A stretch of 64,000 bases of DNA from an uncultured Myxococcales bacterium. Its GTDB lineage: Bacteria > Myxococcota > Myxococcia > Myxococcales > Myxococcaceae. The stretch's first letter is position 1. The number at the start of each line of letters is the position of its first letter. Of the stretch, positions 32,099 through 39,831 are shown piece after piece. The stretch is taken from positions 31,298 through 95,297 of the forward strand of contig CALJKW010000038.1 of NCBI GenBank assembly GCA_937980205.1, given 5' to 3'. The notes beneath the pieces are model-generated. The model did not search any database. It saw only the letters and a list, made by a program, of their open reading frames with translations, and was not told the origin of the DNA. The position numbers and the translations under genes are program-made.

Positions 32099-34597
32099 TT
32101 ACACCGCGACGAAGGCATCCGCCCACGGCGAGGCCACCCGGCCCTCGGCCGCCGCCTTCGCCTGCTCGGACGACGCGAAGTCGACGAACAGCTTCTCGGC
32201 CGTGTCGGTGAGCCCGAGCAGCTCGTCCATCTTCATCGGCGGGATCAGCTTCGACAGGTCCGCGCCGGCCTGCGGCACCGGCAGGCCCTGCGCCTCGAAG
32301 AACCGCTGCACGTTCTGTGGCGTCAGCGCCGACGGCAACAGCGCCTTCACCAGCGCGTTGCCTTCATCCACCATCCGCTGCCGGCTGAAGAGGCGAACCT
32401 GCGGCGCGTCGCGCACCACGTCGGCCCAGTGCTCGGTCACCCACTTCGTGTCGAGCTGCGCGCGCGTCGGCCGCGAGAAGTCGTACAGCACCTCGGTGAC
32501 GCTCGGCGCCTCGCGCACGAACTTCTCGGCCGCCGCGGGAGTCAGCTCGACGTTCGAGCCGTCCCACTTCACGCCCCAGTCGCTGAGGCTGGTGCGCTTG
32601 AACACCTCTTCCACCGCTTCCGGCTTCATCGCCGCGGTGCCCTTCGCGAGCTCGACCGGCGTCCCGAAGAACTTCGTGCGGTCCCAGTAGAAGCTCGCGT
32701 TCAGGATCGCGAACTCTTCCTTGTTCGCGCCGCCGTAGAAGCCGTGCGGCCCTTCGAGCACCTTCTTCTCGAGCTCCTTGTCCGGCGAGTCGACGAGGAT
32801 GTCGAGGTCCGAGCCGACGCTCCAGCGCGCCTTCGTGGTGCTGCCCGCCGTGTAGAAGGTGATGGGCGAGCCCTTCGTGTTCACCTCGTCGACGTACTTC
32901 ACCGCGTCGACGAGCTTCGCGGCCATCTGCCGCAGCCACACCAGCGCCTCTTCATTCGTGTACGGCTTCTTGAAGCCGCGCTCGAGCTTCTCGACCCAGC
33001 GCTCCGGCACCTGGCCCGTCGCGAGCAGGCCCTTCGTGTCGCCCCGGTAGTGGTCCGCGAGGAACGCGAGCGACTGCGGAGTCGTCGCGTTCAACATGTA
33101 CCGCGCCACCGTGTAGCGGAACAGCTGCAGCTGGGGCTTCGTCGGGTCGACGCCCGCCGCGCGCGCGAGCTGATCAGCGAGCTGCATCGCCCGGCCGAAC
33201 GCCGCCTTCGGGCTGGTGTCCGTCACCGCGGCGATGGGCGTGGCGCCTTCGACCTCGCCGGTCGCGAGGTCCGTCACGCCGAGCTCACCCGCGAGCGCGC
33301 GCAGCGCTGCCGGCACCTCGCCGGTCGCGTTGCGCAGCTGCCAGACCACGCGGGCCTGGCCGTCGTCGCCCGTCACCATGAGCCACTGCGACTCGGGCTG
33401 ACCGGGCTCGAAGCGCGCGACGCGGATCTGCTCGGGTCGCAAGCCTCCCGCATCGGCGAGCTTCGCGAAGTGGTGCAGCTCGGCTTGAGCCTTGCGCACC
33501 GCCGCCGCCGCCTGGCTCGCGACCGCCGTGCTGAAGCCGACGCCGCGCGCCGACTTCGCCGTCTCGACGAACGACGCGGCGTCGACCTGTGGCTGAGCCG
33601 ACGCCGTGACGCCCTCGAACGCGGTCGTCACCTTCAGCGTCGCCGGCGGCTTCGGCGCCACGCCCGGCAGCACCGCGCGGTGCAGCGGAGACGCCACCTT
33701 CTCGTCGTCGGCGTCGCTCACCAGCAGCACGTGAACGTCGTCGCCCTTCACCTCGGCGTGCACGCCCTCGAGCTTCAGGTCCTTCACCGGGAACGTCGCG
33801 CGCACCTGCCCGTCAGGCCCGAGGATGCCGACGATGCTGCCGGTCACCGCGCCGTCGAGCTTCGGGTCCTTCGTGTCCTCCGCCGACGCGGTGAACACGA
33901 TGCTGCCGTCGGGCAGCGCCGAGGCGTCGGAGAAGCCGAGCGGCACTCCGCCCAGCTTCCCCAGGTCGACCTTCGTGATGCCTTTGATGAGCTCCGCGCC
34001 GAGCGGCTCGCCGGCCGACACCGCGCGCGAGAGCGCCGCGAGGTCCAGGTCGATGATGGAGTTGCCGCCGTTCTCTCCGCCGCGGTGAAACAGTTTCAGG
34101 CGGTCGCCGACGACCGCGGCGCCCTCGATGTTGAGCTGCTCGATGCGCGCGCCGAGCGCCTTCAGCAGCGGCGCGGCCTCGACGACCTTCGCCTCGCCGC
34201 CCCCGGTCGGGACGAACGCGCCCTTCGTGCGGTTCGGAGCCGAGCCCGACGTCAGCGTGAAGAGCCCGCCGGGAATCTCGACCAGCGCCTCGAAGTCGGG
34301 CTTCACCTCGCGGCGCGCCTCTTTGTCCGCCGGCAGCACGCCGGGCAGCGCGGAGACCCAGCGGCCCTTCTTGCCTCCGTCGAACGCCGCGAGCTGGTTC
34401 TCGTCGTCGCTCGCGACCCACAGCGTGGAGCCGACCTTCACCAGGCCGCTCGCCGCGCTGACGTGCGGCAGGCGTCCGGGGCCCGACGGCTTCTCCATCT
34501 GCAGCGTGCGCACTTCCTCGAGCTTCAGCCACTCGGTGTGGTCGACGGGGCGGGCGGAACCCGTCTGCCCGACACGCGCGGGATTCGTCTTGAGCAC
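32099..34597 (-). CDS. DUF6929-like propeller fused to a nucleotidyltransferase-like domain
   Basis: About 832 residues. The N-terminal 290 residues look like DUF6929 (HVSAASGLVKVGSTLWVASD, LPGVLPADKEARREVKPDFE, QLNIEGAAVVGDRLKLFHRG). A helical middle follows, then a domain with TAGSTTKARWSVGSDLDILV at about residues 583-602, the GS-x-R-x-SDLD signature of NTP-transferase-fold enzymes (two acidic metal ligands). The start is uncertain. GTG 34597 avoids the divergent nuclease gene. ATG 34732 would add a lipoprotein-like leader (IAVATVLIIGC) that overlaps the nuclease signal peptide on the other strand. Function unknown; the joining of a propeller to a nucleotidyltransferase is unusual. Confidence 0.72.
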   Translation of the reverse strand: MLKTNPARVGQTGSARPVDHTEWLKLEEVRTLQMEKPSGPGRLPHVSAASGLVKVGSTLWVASDDENQLAAFDGGKKGRWVSALPGVLPADKEARREVKPDFEALVEIPGGLFTLTSGSAPNRTKGAFVPTGGGEAKVVEAAPLLKALGARIEQLNIEGAAVVGDRLKLFHRGGENGGNSIIDLDLAALSRAVSAGEPLGAELIKGITKVDLGKLGGVPLGFSDASALPDGSIVFTASAEDTKDPKLDGAVTGSIVGILGPDGQVRATFPVKDLKLEGVHAEVKGDDVHVLLVSDADDEKVASPLHRAVLPGVAPKPPATLKVTTAFEGVTASAQPQVDAASFVETAKSARGVGFSTAVASQAAAAVRKAQAELHHFAKLADAGGLRPEQIRVARFEPGQPESQWLMVTGDDGQARVVWQLRNATGEVPAALRALAGELGVTDLATGEVEGATPIAAVTDTSPKAAFGRAMQLADQLARAAGVDPTKPQLQLFRYTVARYMLNATTPQSLAFLADHYRGDTKGLLATGQVPERWVEKLERGFKKPYTNEEALVWLRQMAAKLVDAVKYVDEVNTKGSPITFYTAGSTTKARWSVGSDLDILVDSPDKELEKKVLEGPHGFYGGANKEEFAILNASFYWDRTKFFGTPVELAKGTAAMKPEAVEEVFKRTSLSDWGVKWDGSNVELTPAAAEKFVREAPSVTEVLYDFSRPTRAQLDTKWVTEHWADVVRDAPQVRLFSRQRMVDEGNALVKALLPSALTPQNVQRFFEAQGLPVPQAGADLSKLIPPMKMDELLGLTDTAEKLFVDFASSEQAKAAAEGRVASPWADAFVAV

Positions 34598-34636
34598 GGC
34601 GTCCTTGTACCACGCCCCGCCGTCAGACCCCTGGCG

Positions 34637-34642
34637 TACACT
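34637..34642 (+). promoter_or_regulatory. Probable -10 hexamer for leaderless nuclease mRNA
   Basis: TACACT lies seven bases before the ATG at 34650, with no Shine-Dalgarno. It is identical in sequence and nearly in position to the hexamer before the sigma gene at 6295. Confidence 0.4.
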
Positions 34643-34649
34643 GCAGCCG

Positions 34650-35369
34650 ATGATCAGCACCGTCGCTACCGCAATCGTCGTCGTCCTCGCCGGGTCCGGC
34701 GTCTCGCACCGGAAGCACAACGCACTGGGCACGGTCGTGCTTAACGGCGAGAAGATTCAGGTCAACTGGACTGACGGGGACTCGTTCAAGATCAAAGAGG
34801 GCAAGTTCAAGGGCGCCGGCACGCGCCTGCAGGGCTTCAACACCCTCGAGGCCTACGGCCCCGTTCACCGCTGGGGAGAGTGGACGACGCACGAGCTGTT
34901 CGAGCTCGCCGAAGACAGCGCCGCTCACGCCGCGATGAAGACGTGGGAGTGCACCACCGACGAGAAGAAGGACGGTTACGGCCGCCTGCTCGTCAACTGC
35001 CCCGAGCTCACCCGGCACATGGTCCTCGACGGCTACGCGATGGTGTACTCGGTCGACGGCCCGGTCGACCCCGCGCTGCTCGAGGTGCAACAGCAGTCCA
35101 TCAAGAACAAGGCGGGCATGTGGAAGAAGGGGGCTCCGAAGGGCGTCGTCACCAGCCTGCACTCGCTCGGCGAGCCCGACTCGAACGGGGCGGTCACCGC
35201 CTACAACCGCGTCGCCGACACCCGCACCGGCGCCGCCGTCAAGCGCGAGCACCAGCAGCGCTACGACACCTGCCAGGAGGTCTGCGAAGAGACCGACGGC
35301 GAGAAGAGCTGCATGGTCTACGTGCCGTTCGAGAAGCGGTACAGGCACCGCCCCGATTGCCTGAAGTGA
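34650..35369 (+). CDS. Secreted thermonuclease-family (SNase-like) protein
   Basis: A 239-residue protein with a signal peptide (MISTVATAIVVVLAGSG). The staphylococcal-nuclease fold spans residues 25-155: VNWTDGDSFKI (calcium-ligand aspartates), RLQGFNTLEAYGP (catalytic arginine and glutamate of the RLxGxxxPE motif) and DGYGRLLVNC (second arginine), ending with HMVLDGYAMVYS and SIKNKAGMWK as in the family. The C-terminal 65 residues add a cysteine-bearing tail (CQEVCEETDGEKSCMVY). It should cut DNA or RNA outside the cytoplasm. The 5' end may overlap the divergent fusion gene. Confidence 0.85.
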   Translation: MISTVATAIVVVLAGSGVSHRKHNALGTVVLNGEKIQVNWTDGDSFKIKEGKFKGAGTRLQGFNTLEAYGPVHRWGEWTTHELFELAEDSAAHAAMKTWECTTDEKKDGYGRLLVNCPELTRHMVLDGYAMVYSVDGPVDPALLEVQQQSIKNKAGMWKKGAPKGVVTSLHSLGEPDSNGAVTAYNRVADTRTGAAVKREHQQRYDTCQEVCEETDGEKSCMVYVPFEKRYRHRPDCLK

Positions 35370-35444
35370 CGCATTAGCTGGAAGCGTAGGGCCTGAGCGC
35401 TTCTTGGCTTTCGTCCGGCGCTGGCTGCGCTAAACGCACGCCCC

Positions 35445-36242
35445 ATGGCAGAGGCAACGCTCTCGAGAACCCGTCGCATCGACGCCTGGTGGGTGCAGCC
35501 CGCGCTCACCGCGCTCGGGCTCGCCGTCTTCTTCGGCTACCTCACGTACCGCGCGTTCCAGGCGACGTACGTCTGGTACGAGCCCTACATCAGCCCGACG
35601 GTGGCGCCGCCGCTGTTCACCGCCGCGAGCGGCTACCCCGGCGGAGTCCCCGTCGAGCACGCCTGGCTCGGCGCGTTCCCGTCGTTCTGGCCGAGCTTCC
35701 TGCCGCAGTCGCCCGCGTTCTTCATCCCCGCGTTCGCGATCATGTTCCGCTTCACCTGCTACTACTACCGCGGCGCCTACTACAAAGCGTTCGTCTTCGC
35801 GCCGCCCACCTGCGCCGTCCGCGGAGCCACCAAGCGCTACAAGGGCGAGACCGCGCTGCTCGTCTTCCAGAACCTGCACCGCTACACGCTCTACGCCGCG
35901 CTGTTCCTGCTCGTGTGCCTGTGGTGGGAGGCCGGCGTCGCGTTCTTCAAGGGCGGCAAGTTCGGCGTCGGCGTCGGCACCATCGTGATGGTGCTCAACG
36001 CGGCGTTCCTCTCCGCGTACACGTTCGGCTGCCACTCCTGGAGACACCTCATCGGCGGCAAGGTCGACTGCTTCTCGTGCGATGGCCGCGTGTCTCCGCG
36101 CTACAAGCTGTGGAAGGGCAGCTCGTGGTTCAACGAGCGGCACATGCTGTTCGCGTGGTGCTCGCTGGTGTGGGTGTGCTTCACCGACTTCTACATCCAG
36201 CTGGTCGCTCGCGGCGTCATCCCGGATCTCAACACCTGGTGA
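35445..36242 (+). CDS. Succinate-dehydrogenase-type membrane protein, orphan
   Basis: A 265-residue protein with five membrane helices. It carries the pattern I know from membrane proteins encoded beside sdhA/sdhB in Actinobacteria and relatives: YEPYISP, FRFTCYYYRGAYYKAFVFAPPTCAV, ALLVFQNLHRYTLYAALFLLVCLWW, FLSAYTFGCHSWRHLIGGKVDCFSC, and WFNERHMLFAWCSLVWVCFTDFYIQLVARGVI. Conserved histidines (NLHRY, CHSWRHL, ERHMLFAW) could bind heme. No flavoprotein or iron-sulfur subunit gene occurs in the window, so its complex partners are elsewhere. A TAAACG hexamer lies eight bases before the ATG. Confidence 0.78.
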   Translation: MAEATLSRTRRIDAWWVQPALTALGLAVFFGYLTYRAFQATYVWYEPYISPTVAPPLFTAASGYPGGVPVEHAWLGAFPSFWPSFLPQSPAFFIPAFAIMFRFTCYYYRGAYYKAFVFAPPTCAVRGATKRYKGETALLVFQNLHRYTLYAALFLLVCLWWEAGVAFFKGGKFGVGVGTIVMVLNAAFLSAYTFGCHSWRHLIGGKVDCFSCDGRVSPRYKLWKGSSWFNERHMLFAWCSLVWVCFTDFYIQLVARGVIPDLNTW

Positions 36243-36267
36243 TGCTCGTGCGAAGCTGAGCGCTCTC

Positions 36268-37590
36268 ATGCGCTCAGCCCTGCTCGCCGCGGTCTTCGCC
36301 TTCCTCGCGTGCTCACCTCCGCCCGTCTCTCCCGGAACGGGAGGCGGCAACGGCGGCAACGGCGGCGCCGGCGGAAGCGGCGGTTCAGCGGGCAGCGCAG
36401 GCGGAGGCACCAGCGCCACCGGCGGCGGCTCCACCGGCACCGGTGGAGGCACCAGCGGCACGGGCGGAGGAACGACCGGCAGCGACGGCGGCTGGTCGTG
36501 GGTCCCCGTCGCCGGCTCGAAGTGCGGCGCTGGCGCGACCGCCGGCTTCGCCATCGACGTGGCCTCTTCGGACGAGCTCTTCATCTTCCTGCAGGGCGGC
36601 GGCGCCTGCTGGAACCAGGGCACCTGCGTCCCCTCGCTCATGCGCTTCGGGCCCATCTGCTACTACGGCGAGAACATCTGCCTCGCCGACGTGCCGGGCG
36701 GCACGCAGCCGACCTCGTCGCACGTCATCGCGGGCGACCCGTTCCCCGCCGACGGCGGAGGCGCGCTGCCCTCCGAGCTCGGCACCATCTCGCGCGTGAA
36801 GGCGCTCGACCGCGCCGCGCCCGACAACCCGTTCCGCAGCGCCACGTTCGTCTTCATCCCGTACTGCACCGGAGACCTCCACTCCGGCGCCACCGAGCGC
36901 ACCTACCAGTACAAGCGCGGCGCGTTCGATCCGCCGTCCAACTTCGTGATGCACTTCCGCGGCGCGACGAACATGGACGCGTACCTCGCGCGGCTGCAGC
37001 AGCAGTTCCCCAGCGTGCGGCGCATCTGGCTCACCGGCGCGAGCGCGGGCGGCTACGGCGCCACGTTCAACTTCGACCGCGTCGCGCGCGCGTTCCCGCA
37101 GGCCGAGGTCCACCTGCTCGCCGACTCGTCGCCGTTCATCGACACGTTCCACTTCGGCGAGTGGCGCGACGAGTGGTCGATGCAGTTCCCCACCGGCTGC
37201 ACGAGCTGCCGCGACGGAGGCCTGCCCGCCGTCGTCGAGCACCTCGCGACCGCATATCCGTCACGGCGGCTCGGCCTGCTCTCGTACGACCAGGACAAGG
37301 TCATCGCCTGGTTCTTCCTCGGAGGGCAGGGACCCGACCCGGCGCTCAACCCACCCGTCGCCGCGTTCAACGCCGAGCTGCGCGCGCTGCAGTCGCGCTA
37401 CGACGCGCGCGCGAACACGAAGTACTTCGTCGTCCCCGGCGACCAGCACGTGCTGTGGGGAGAATACGGAACGCGGCTCTCGGACGGCGGGTACAGCGCG
37501 CCGAAGAAGAGCCGCGATGGAGGCACCGATCTGTTTCAGTGGGTGAACGCCTGGGTCGACGGCGGTGCTGCCTGGCAGAGCACCCGCTGA
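36268..37590 (+). CDS. Pectinacetylesterase/NOTUM-family lipoprotein
   Basis: A 440-residue exported protein. Signal MRSALLAAVFAFLACSPPP (lipobox FLAC), then a Gly/Ser/Thr low-complexity linker at residues 23-75. The catalytic domain shows the family motifs LFIFLQGGGACWNQGTC, FIPYCTGDLHSG, nucleophile S259 in TGASAGGYGA, D286 in LLADSSPF, and a late histidine in GDQHVLWG. NOTUM-type relatives remove acyl groups from glycans or proteins. A myxobacterial member could act on plant or microbial polysaccharides during predation or scavenging, which is inference. Confidence 0.85.
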   Translation: MRSALLAAVFAFLACSPPPVSPGTGGGNGGNGGAGGSGGSAGSAGGGTSATGGGSTGTGGGTSGTGGGTTGSDGGWSWVPVAGSKCGAGATAGFAIDVASSDELFIFLQGGGACWNQGTCVPSLMRFGPICYYGENICLADVPGGTQPTSSHVIAGDPFPADGGGALPSELGTISRVKALDRAAPDNPFRSATFVFIPYCTGDLHSGATERTYQYKRGAFDPPSNFVMHFRGATNMDAYLARLQQQFPSVRRIWLTGASAGGYGATFNFDRVARAFPQAEVHLLADSSPFIDTFHFGEWRDEWSMQFPTGCTSCRDGGLPAVVEHLATAYPSRRLGLLSYDQDKVIAWFFLGGQGPDPALNPPVAAFNAELRALQSRYDARANTKYFVVPGDQHVLWGEYGTRLSDGGYSAPKKSRDGGTDLFQWVNAWVDGGAAWQSTR

Positions 37591-37595
37591 TCAGC

Positions 37596-38438
37596 TCACG
37601 GGACGCAGAGCCCGCTGCAGTCTGAGCCGCCGTTGTTCGGGTCGCAGTTGTCGTTCGGGTCGTCGAGGCAGCGCAGACCCGTCGCGCACTGGATGCCCGC
37701 GATGCCGCCGCACATGCCGGTGCTCTTCGGGAGCGTGCAGTAGCCGCCACAATCGGAGCCGCCGTTGTTCGGGTCGCAGTTGTCCGCCGGGTCATCGACG
37801 CAGGTCGTGCCGGTCGGGCAGGGGAAGCCCGCGATGCCGCCGCAGAACACCTTCTTGATGCAGATGCCGGGGTGGTCGACCGCCATGCTGCCGCCGTACG
37901 GGTGGTCGATGCAGATCTCTCCCTGCTCGCAGAAGTAGGGGTTCACCACGTGGCCGCCGCACGAGCGGATGGTGTCCTTGTCGATGACGCAGATGCCGGG
38001 GCAGTCGACCGCCATGCTGCAGCCGTTCGGGTCGTCGACGCACTTGTACCCGCTCGGGCACATCGGCGGATTCGGCCGGAAGCCGCCGCAGCTCATCGGG
38101 CCGCCGTCCGGTTGCTGCGTCGTGCCGGCGTCGTGGCCCGCGTCCTGCGGCTGCGAGGGAGTGCCGACGCAGACGCCGCCGCAGTCGGCTCCGCCGTTGT
38201 TCGGGTCGCAGTTGTCGCGCGGGTTGTCGACGCAGCGCTGCCCCGTCGGACACTGCAGGCCCGCGATGCCGCCGCAGGTGCCCGAAGGCTCGACGCACTG
38301 CGAGTCGACACAGACCGTGGTGCCGTTGCACAGCTGGGTCGCGCAGGTGATGGCGCCCTGCGTGTTCTGGTTCTCGCCGATCATGTGGTCGACGGTGCAG
38401 GCCGCGAGGAGGGGAAGCAGCAGGAGTGAACGTTTCAT
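37596..38438 (-). CDS. Cysteine-repeat lipoprotein
   Basis: A 280-residue protein from ATG 38438 (MKRSLLLLPLLAACTV, lipobox LAAC). The mature part is five or six tandem units, the clearest being CGGIAGLQCPTGQRCVDNP, with a following DNCDPNNGGADCGGVC, and CGGIAGIQCATGLRCLDDP with DNCDPNNGGSDCSGLC. Two central units are divergent and end DxPGIC. Each unit has six cysteines, reminiscent of small disulfide-locked inhibitor or adhesion modules. The upstream region carries one of three TGAAAGG motifs shared with the ECF sigma locus, so it may be controlled by that sigma factor. Confidence 0.8.
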   Translation of the reverse strand: MKRSLLLLPLLAACTVDHMIGENQNTQGAITCATQLCNGTTVCVDSQCVEPSGTCGGIAGLQCPTGQRCVDNPRDNCDPNNGGADCGGVCVGTPSQPQDAGHDAGTTQQPDGGPMSCGGFRPNPPMCPSGYKCVDDPNGCSMAVDCPGICVIDKDTIRSCGGHVVNPYFCEQGEICIDHPYGGSMAVDHPGICIKKVFCGGIAGFPCPTGTTCVDDPADNCDPNNGGSDCGGYCTLPKSTGMCGGIAGIQCATGLRCLDDPNDNCDPNNGGSDCSGLCVP

Positions 38439-38457
38439 GTCCTGCTCATGTCGCGGG

Positions 38458-38473
38458 CCAAAGAGACCTTTCA
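38458..38473 (-). promoter_or_regulatory. TGAAAGGTCTCTTT motif upstream of the cysteine-repeat lipoprotein
   Basis: On the minus strand TGAAAGGTCTCTTTGG begins with the stop codon of the gene at 38471. Four bases on comes CGACATG (38453-38447), nine bases before the ATG at 38438. A near-identical motif, with the same CGACATG at almost the same distance, precedes the ECF sigma gene (39789-39802). A shared ECF-type promoter is likely but unproven. Confidence 0.4.
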
Positions 38474-39205
38474 CTTCAGCTTCTCCAGGAGGTCACGCGC
38501 GCGCGCCGACTCGGGGAGCTGCTCGAGCAGCCGCAGGGCTTCCTCGCGGGCCTCGGTCATGTGACCCAGCGCGTGGTGCGCCTCGACGGTCGCGATCGAA
38601 GCTTCGTGGCGAAGCGCTCCAGCGGGGAACTTCTCGCGGTAGGCGGCGAGCAGCTCGAGCGCGCGGGCCGCGTCGTGCTGAACGCGCAGCGCGGTGAGCG
38701 CAGCCGTGAGCGCGCGAGACTCGTCGGCGAGGGAAGTCGAGCGCTCCCTCTCCCCCGCAGGGGAGGGGGCCGGGGGGAGGGGCGCAGTCGGCGCCGGAAC
38801 GAAGCGCTGAGCGACGAGCTTCGGAGCCACGGGCTTGGGGGCAACGGGCTTTGGAGGAGAAATTGCCGGAACGCTGGGCGCGACGAGCGCAACCGGCGCA
38901 ACCGGCGGAGGCGCGACGACCACCTCGACCGGCTTCGGAGCCGTCACGCTCTTCCGCACGCGCACTGCGCCCTCTCCCCCACGGGGGAGAGGGTGGCTCG
39001 CGCTGACCTTCCACGCATAGCCGCCCGCCGCCGCGGCGGCCCCGAGCGGAAGCGCCATCGCAAACGCCATCACCGCCGCCGCGCGCCGCGCACGGCGGCC
39101 GGCCTCGCTGCGCACCCTCGCCAGCGGCGGAGGCGCCTGCACCTCGAGCTGTCCCGCCGCGCGCAGCCGCTCTGCGGCCCGGCTCTGCTCCCACGAGGTG
39201 CTCAA
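38471..39205 (-). CDS. Probable membrane partner of the ECF sigma factor
   Basis: A 244-residue protein read from TTG at 39205, overlapping the sigma stop by four bases (TTGA). No ATG or GTG fits better before the membrane helix. Residues 1-40 are charged and may bind the sigma factor; a helix follows (VMAFAMALPLGAAAAAGGYAW). Then comes a Pro/Val/Ala-rich linker with two in-frame palindrome-derived peptides (HPLPRGGEG; PLPPAPSPAGER), and a C-terminal TPR-like helical part (LRVQHDAARALELLAAYREKFPAG). This is the layout of myxobacterial sigma-linked membrane proteins. An anti-sigma role is inferred from position only. Confidence 0.7.
   Translation of the reverse strand: MSTSWEQSRAAERLRAAGQLEVQAPPPLARVRSEAGRRARRAAAVMAFAMALPLGAAAAAGGYAWKVSASHPLPRGGEGAVRVRKSVTAPKPVEVVVAPPPVAPVALVAPSVPAISPPKPVAPKPVAPKLVAQRFVPAPTAPLPPAPSPAGERERSTSLADESRALTAALTALRVQHDAARALELLAAYREKFPAGALRHEASIATVEAHHALGHMTEAREEALRLLEQLPESARARDLLEKLK
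38746..38782. repeat. CCCTCTCCCC-type palindromic element inside a coding region
   Basis: On the coding (minus) strand it reads CCCCTCCCCCCGGCCCCC followed by TCCCCTGCGGGGGAGAGGG, matching the long form at 58366-58403. It encodes PLPPAPSPAGERE in frame within the sigma partner protein, in the same reading phase as the copy in the giant TPR gene. Confidence 0.75.
38970..38993. repeat. CCCTCTCCCC-type palindrome inside a coding region
   Basis: CCCTCTCCCC-CACG-GGGGAGAGGG has perfect 10-bp arms. It encodes HPLPRGGEGA in the linker just outside the membrane helix of the sigma partner protein, in a different phase from the copy 190 bases away. Confidence 0.75.
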
Positions 39206-39777
39206 GGCGTCACCTCGGTCTCGCCGAGCTGCGCCGCGAAGCGCTTGCGCGCGCGGTGCAGCTTCACCCACACGTTCGCGAGCTTGATGCCGGTGAGCTC
39301 GGAGACCTCTTCGCCCGACAGCCCTTCGAGCTCGAACAGCACGAGCACCGTGCGGTCGTCCGCCGAGAGCTTGTCGAGCGCGCGGTACACCGCGGCCGAG
39401 TCGCGCTGCGCGCCGAGCTGCTCGTCGAGCCCACGCTCGTGCGAGGGCACGTCGGGCAGCTCACGCTCTCCGAAGAAGAACTCGTACACGCGGTCCTTGC
39501 GTCTCCGCGCGCGGGTGACGTGCTCCGTGATGCGGAACAGCCAGGTCGTGAGCCGGGCCTGCCCGGGCTTGAACGACTCGAGCTTCCGCTGCACCACGCA
39601 GAACACCTCCTGGGTGATGTCGCCCGCGTCTTCGGGCCTGCCGGTGAGCCGCGTCGCCCACCGCATCACGTCATGTGCATGCCGGCGGTACACCGCTCCC
39701 AGGTCGAGGCAGTCCTCGACCGTCTCGGACGATTCGAGGTCGAGCGGTTTCGCCAGCACGTTGTCTGGGGCGCTCAT
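39202..39777 (-). CDS. ECF RNA polymerase sigma factor
   Basis: A 191-residue sigma factor. Region 2: YRRHAHDVMRWATRLTG, EDAGDITQEVFCVVQRKLESF and ARLTTWLFRITEHVTRARRRK. Region 4: ALDKLSADDRTVLVLFELEGLSGEEVSELTGIKLANVWVKLHRARKRFA. The ATG at 39777 has GAGGA ten bases upstream, but a possible ECF -10 (CGACAT) overlaps this start. If that is the true promoter, translation begins further in or on a longer transcript. The gene overlaps its membrane partner by TTGA and follows a small outer-envelope gene and a cytochrome-like lipoprotein gene on the same strand. Confidence 0.87.
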   Translation of the reverse strand: MSAPDNVLAKPLDLESSETVEDCLDLGAVYRRHAHDVMRWATRLTGRPEDAGDITQEVFCVVQRKLESFKPGQARLTTWLFRITEHVTRARRRKDRVYEFFFGERELPDVPSHERGLDEQLGAQRDSAAVYRALDKLSADDRTVLVLFELEGLSGEEVSELTGIKLANVWVKLHRARKRFAAQLGETEVTP

Positions 39778-39788
39778 GTCGTGGTCCT

Positions 39789-39831
39789 CGAAAAACCTTT
39801 CAACGGGGGACCCCTCGCGAAAGACCTGTCA
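39789..39831 (-). promoter_or_regulatory. Two TGAMAGGTYTTTCG motifs upstream of the ECF sigma gene
   Basis: TGACAGGTCTTTCG (39831-39818) begins with the stop codon of the gene at 39829. TGAAAGGTTTTTCG (39802-39789) follows 15 bases later, then CGACATG at 39781-39775. With the copy at 38458-38473 these form a small family around this sigma locus, as expected for autoregulation. Confidence 0.4.

Noticed and set aside
31970..34744. A 924-codon plus-strand frame.
   Set aside because: Antisense to the DUF6929 fusion gene; no motif or start signal.
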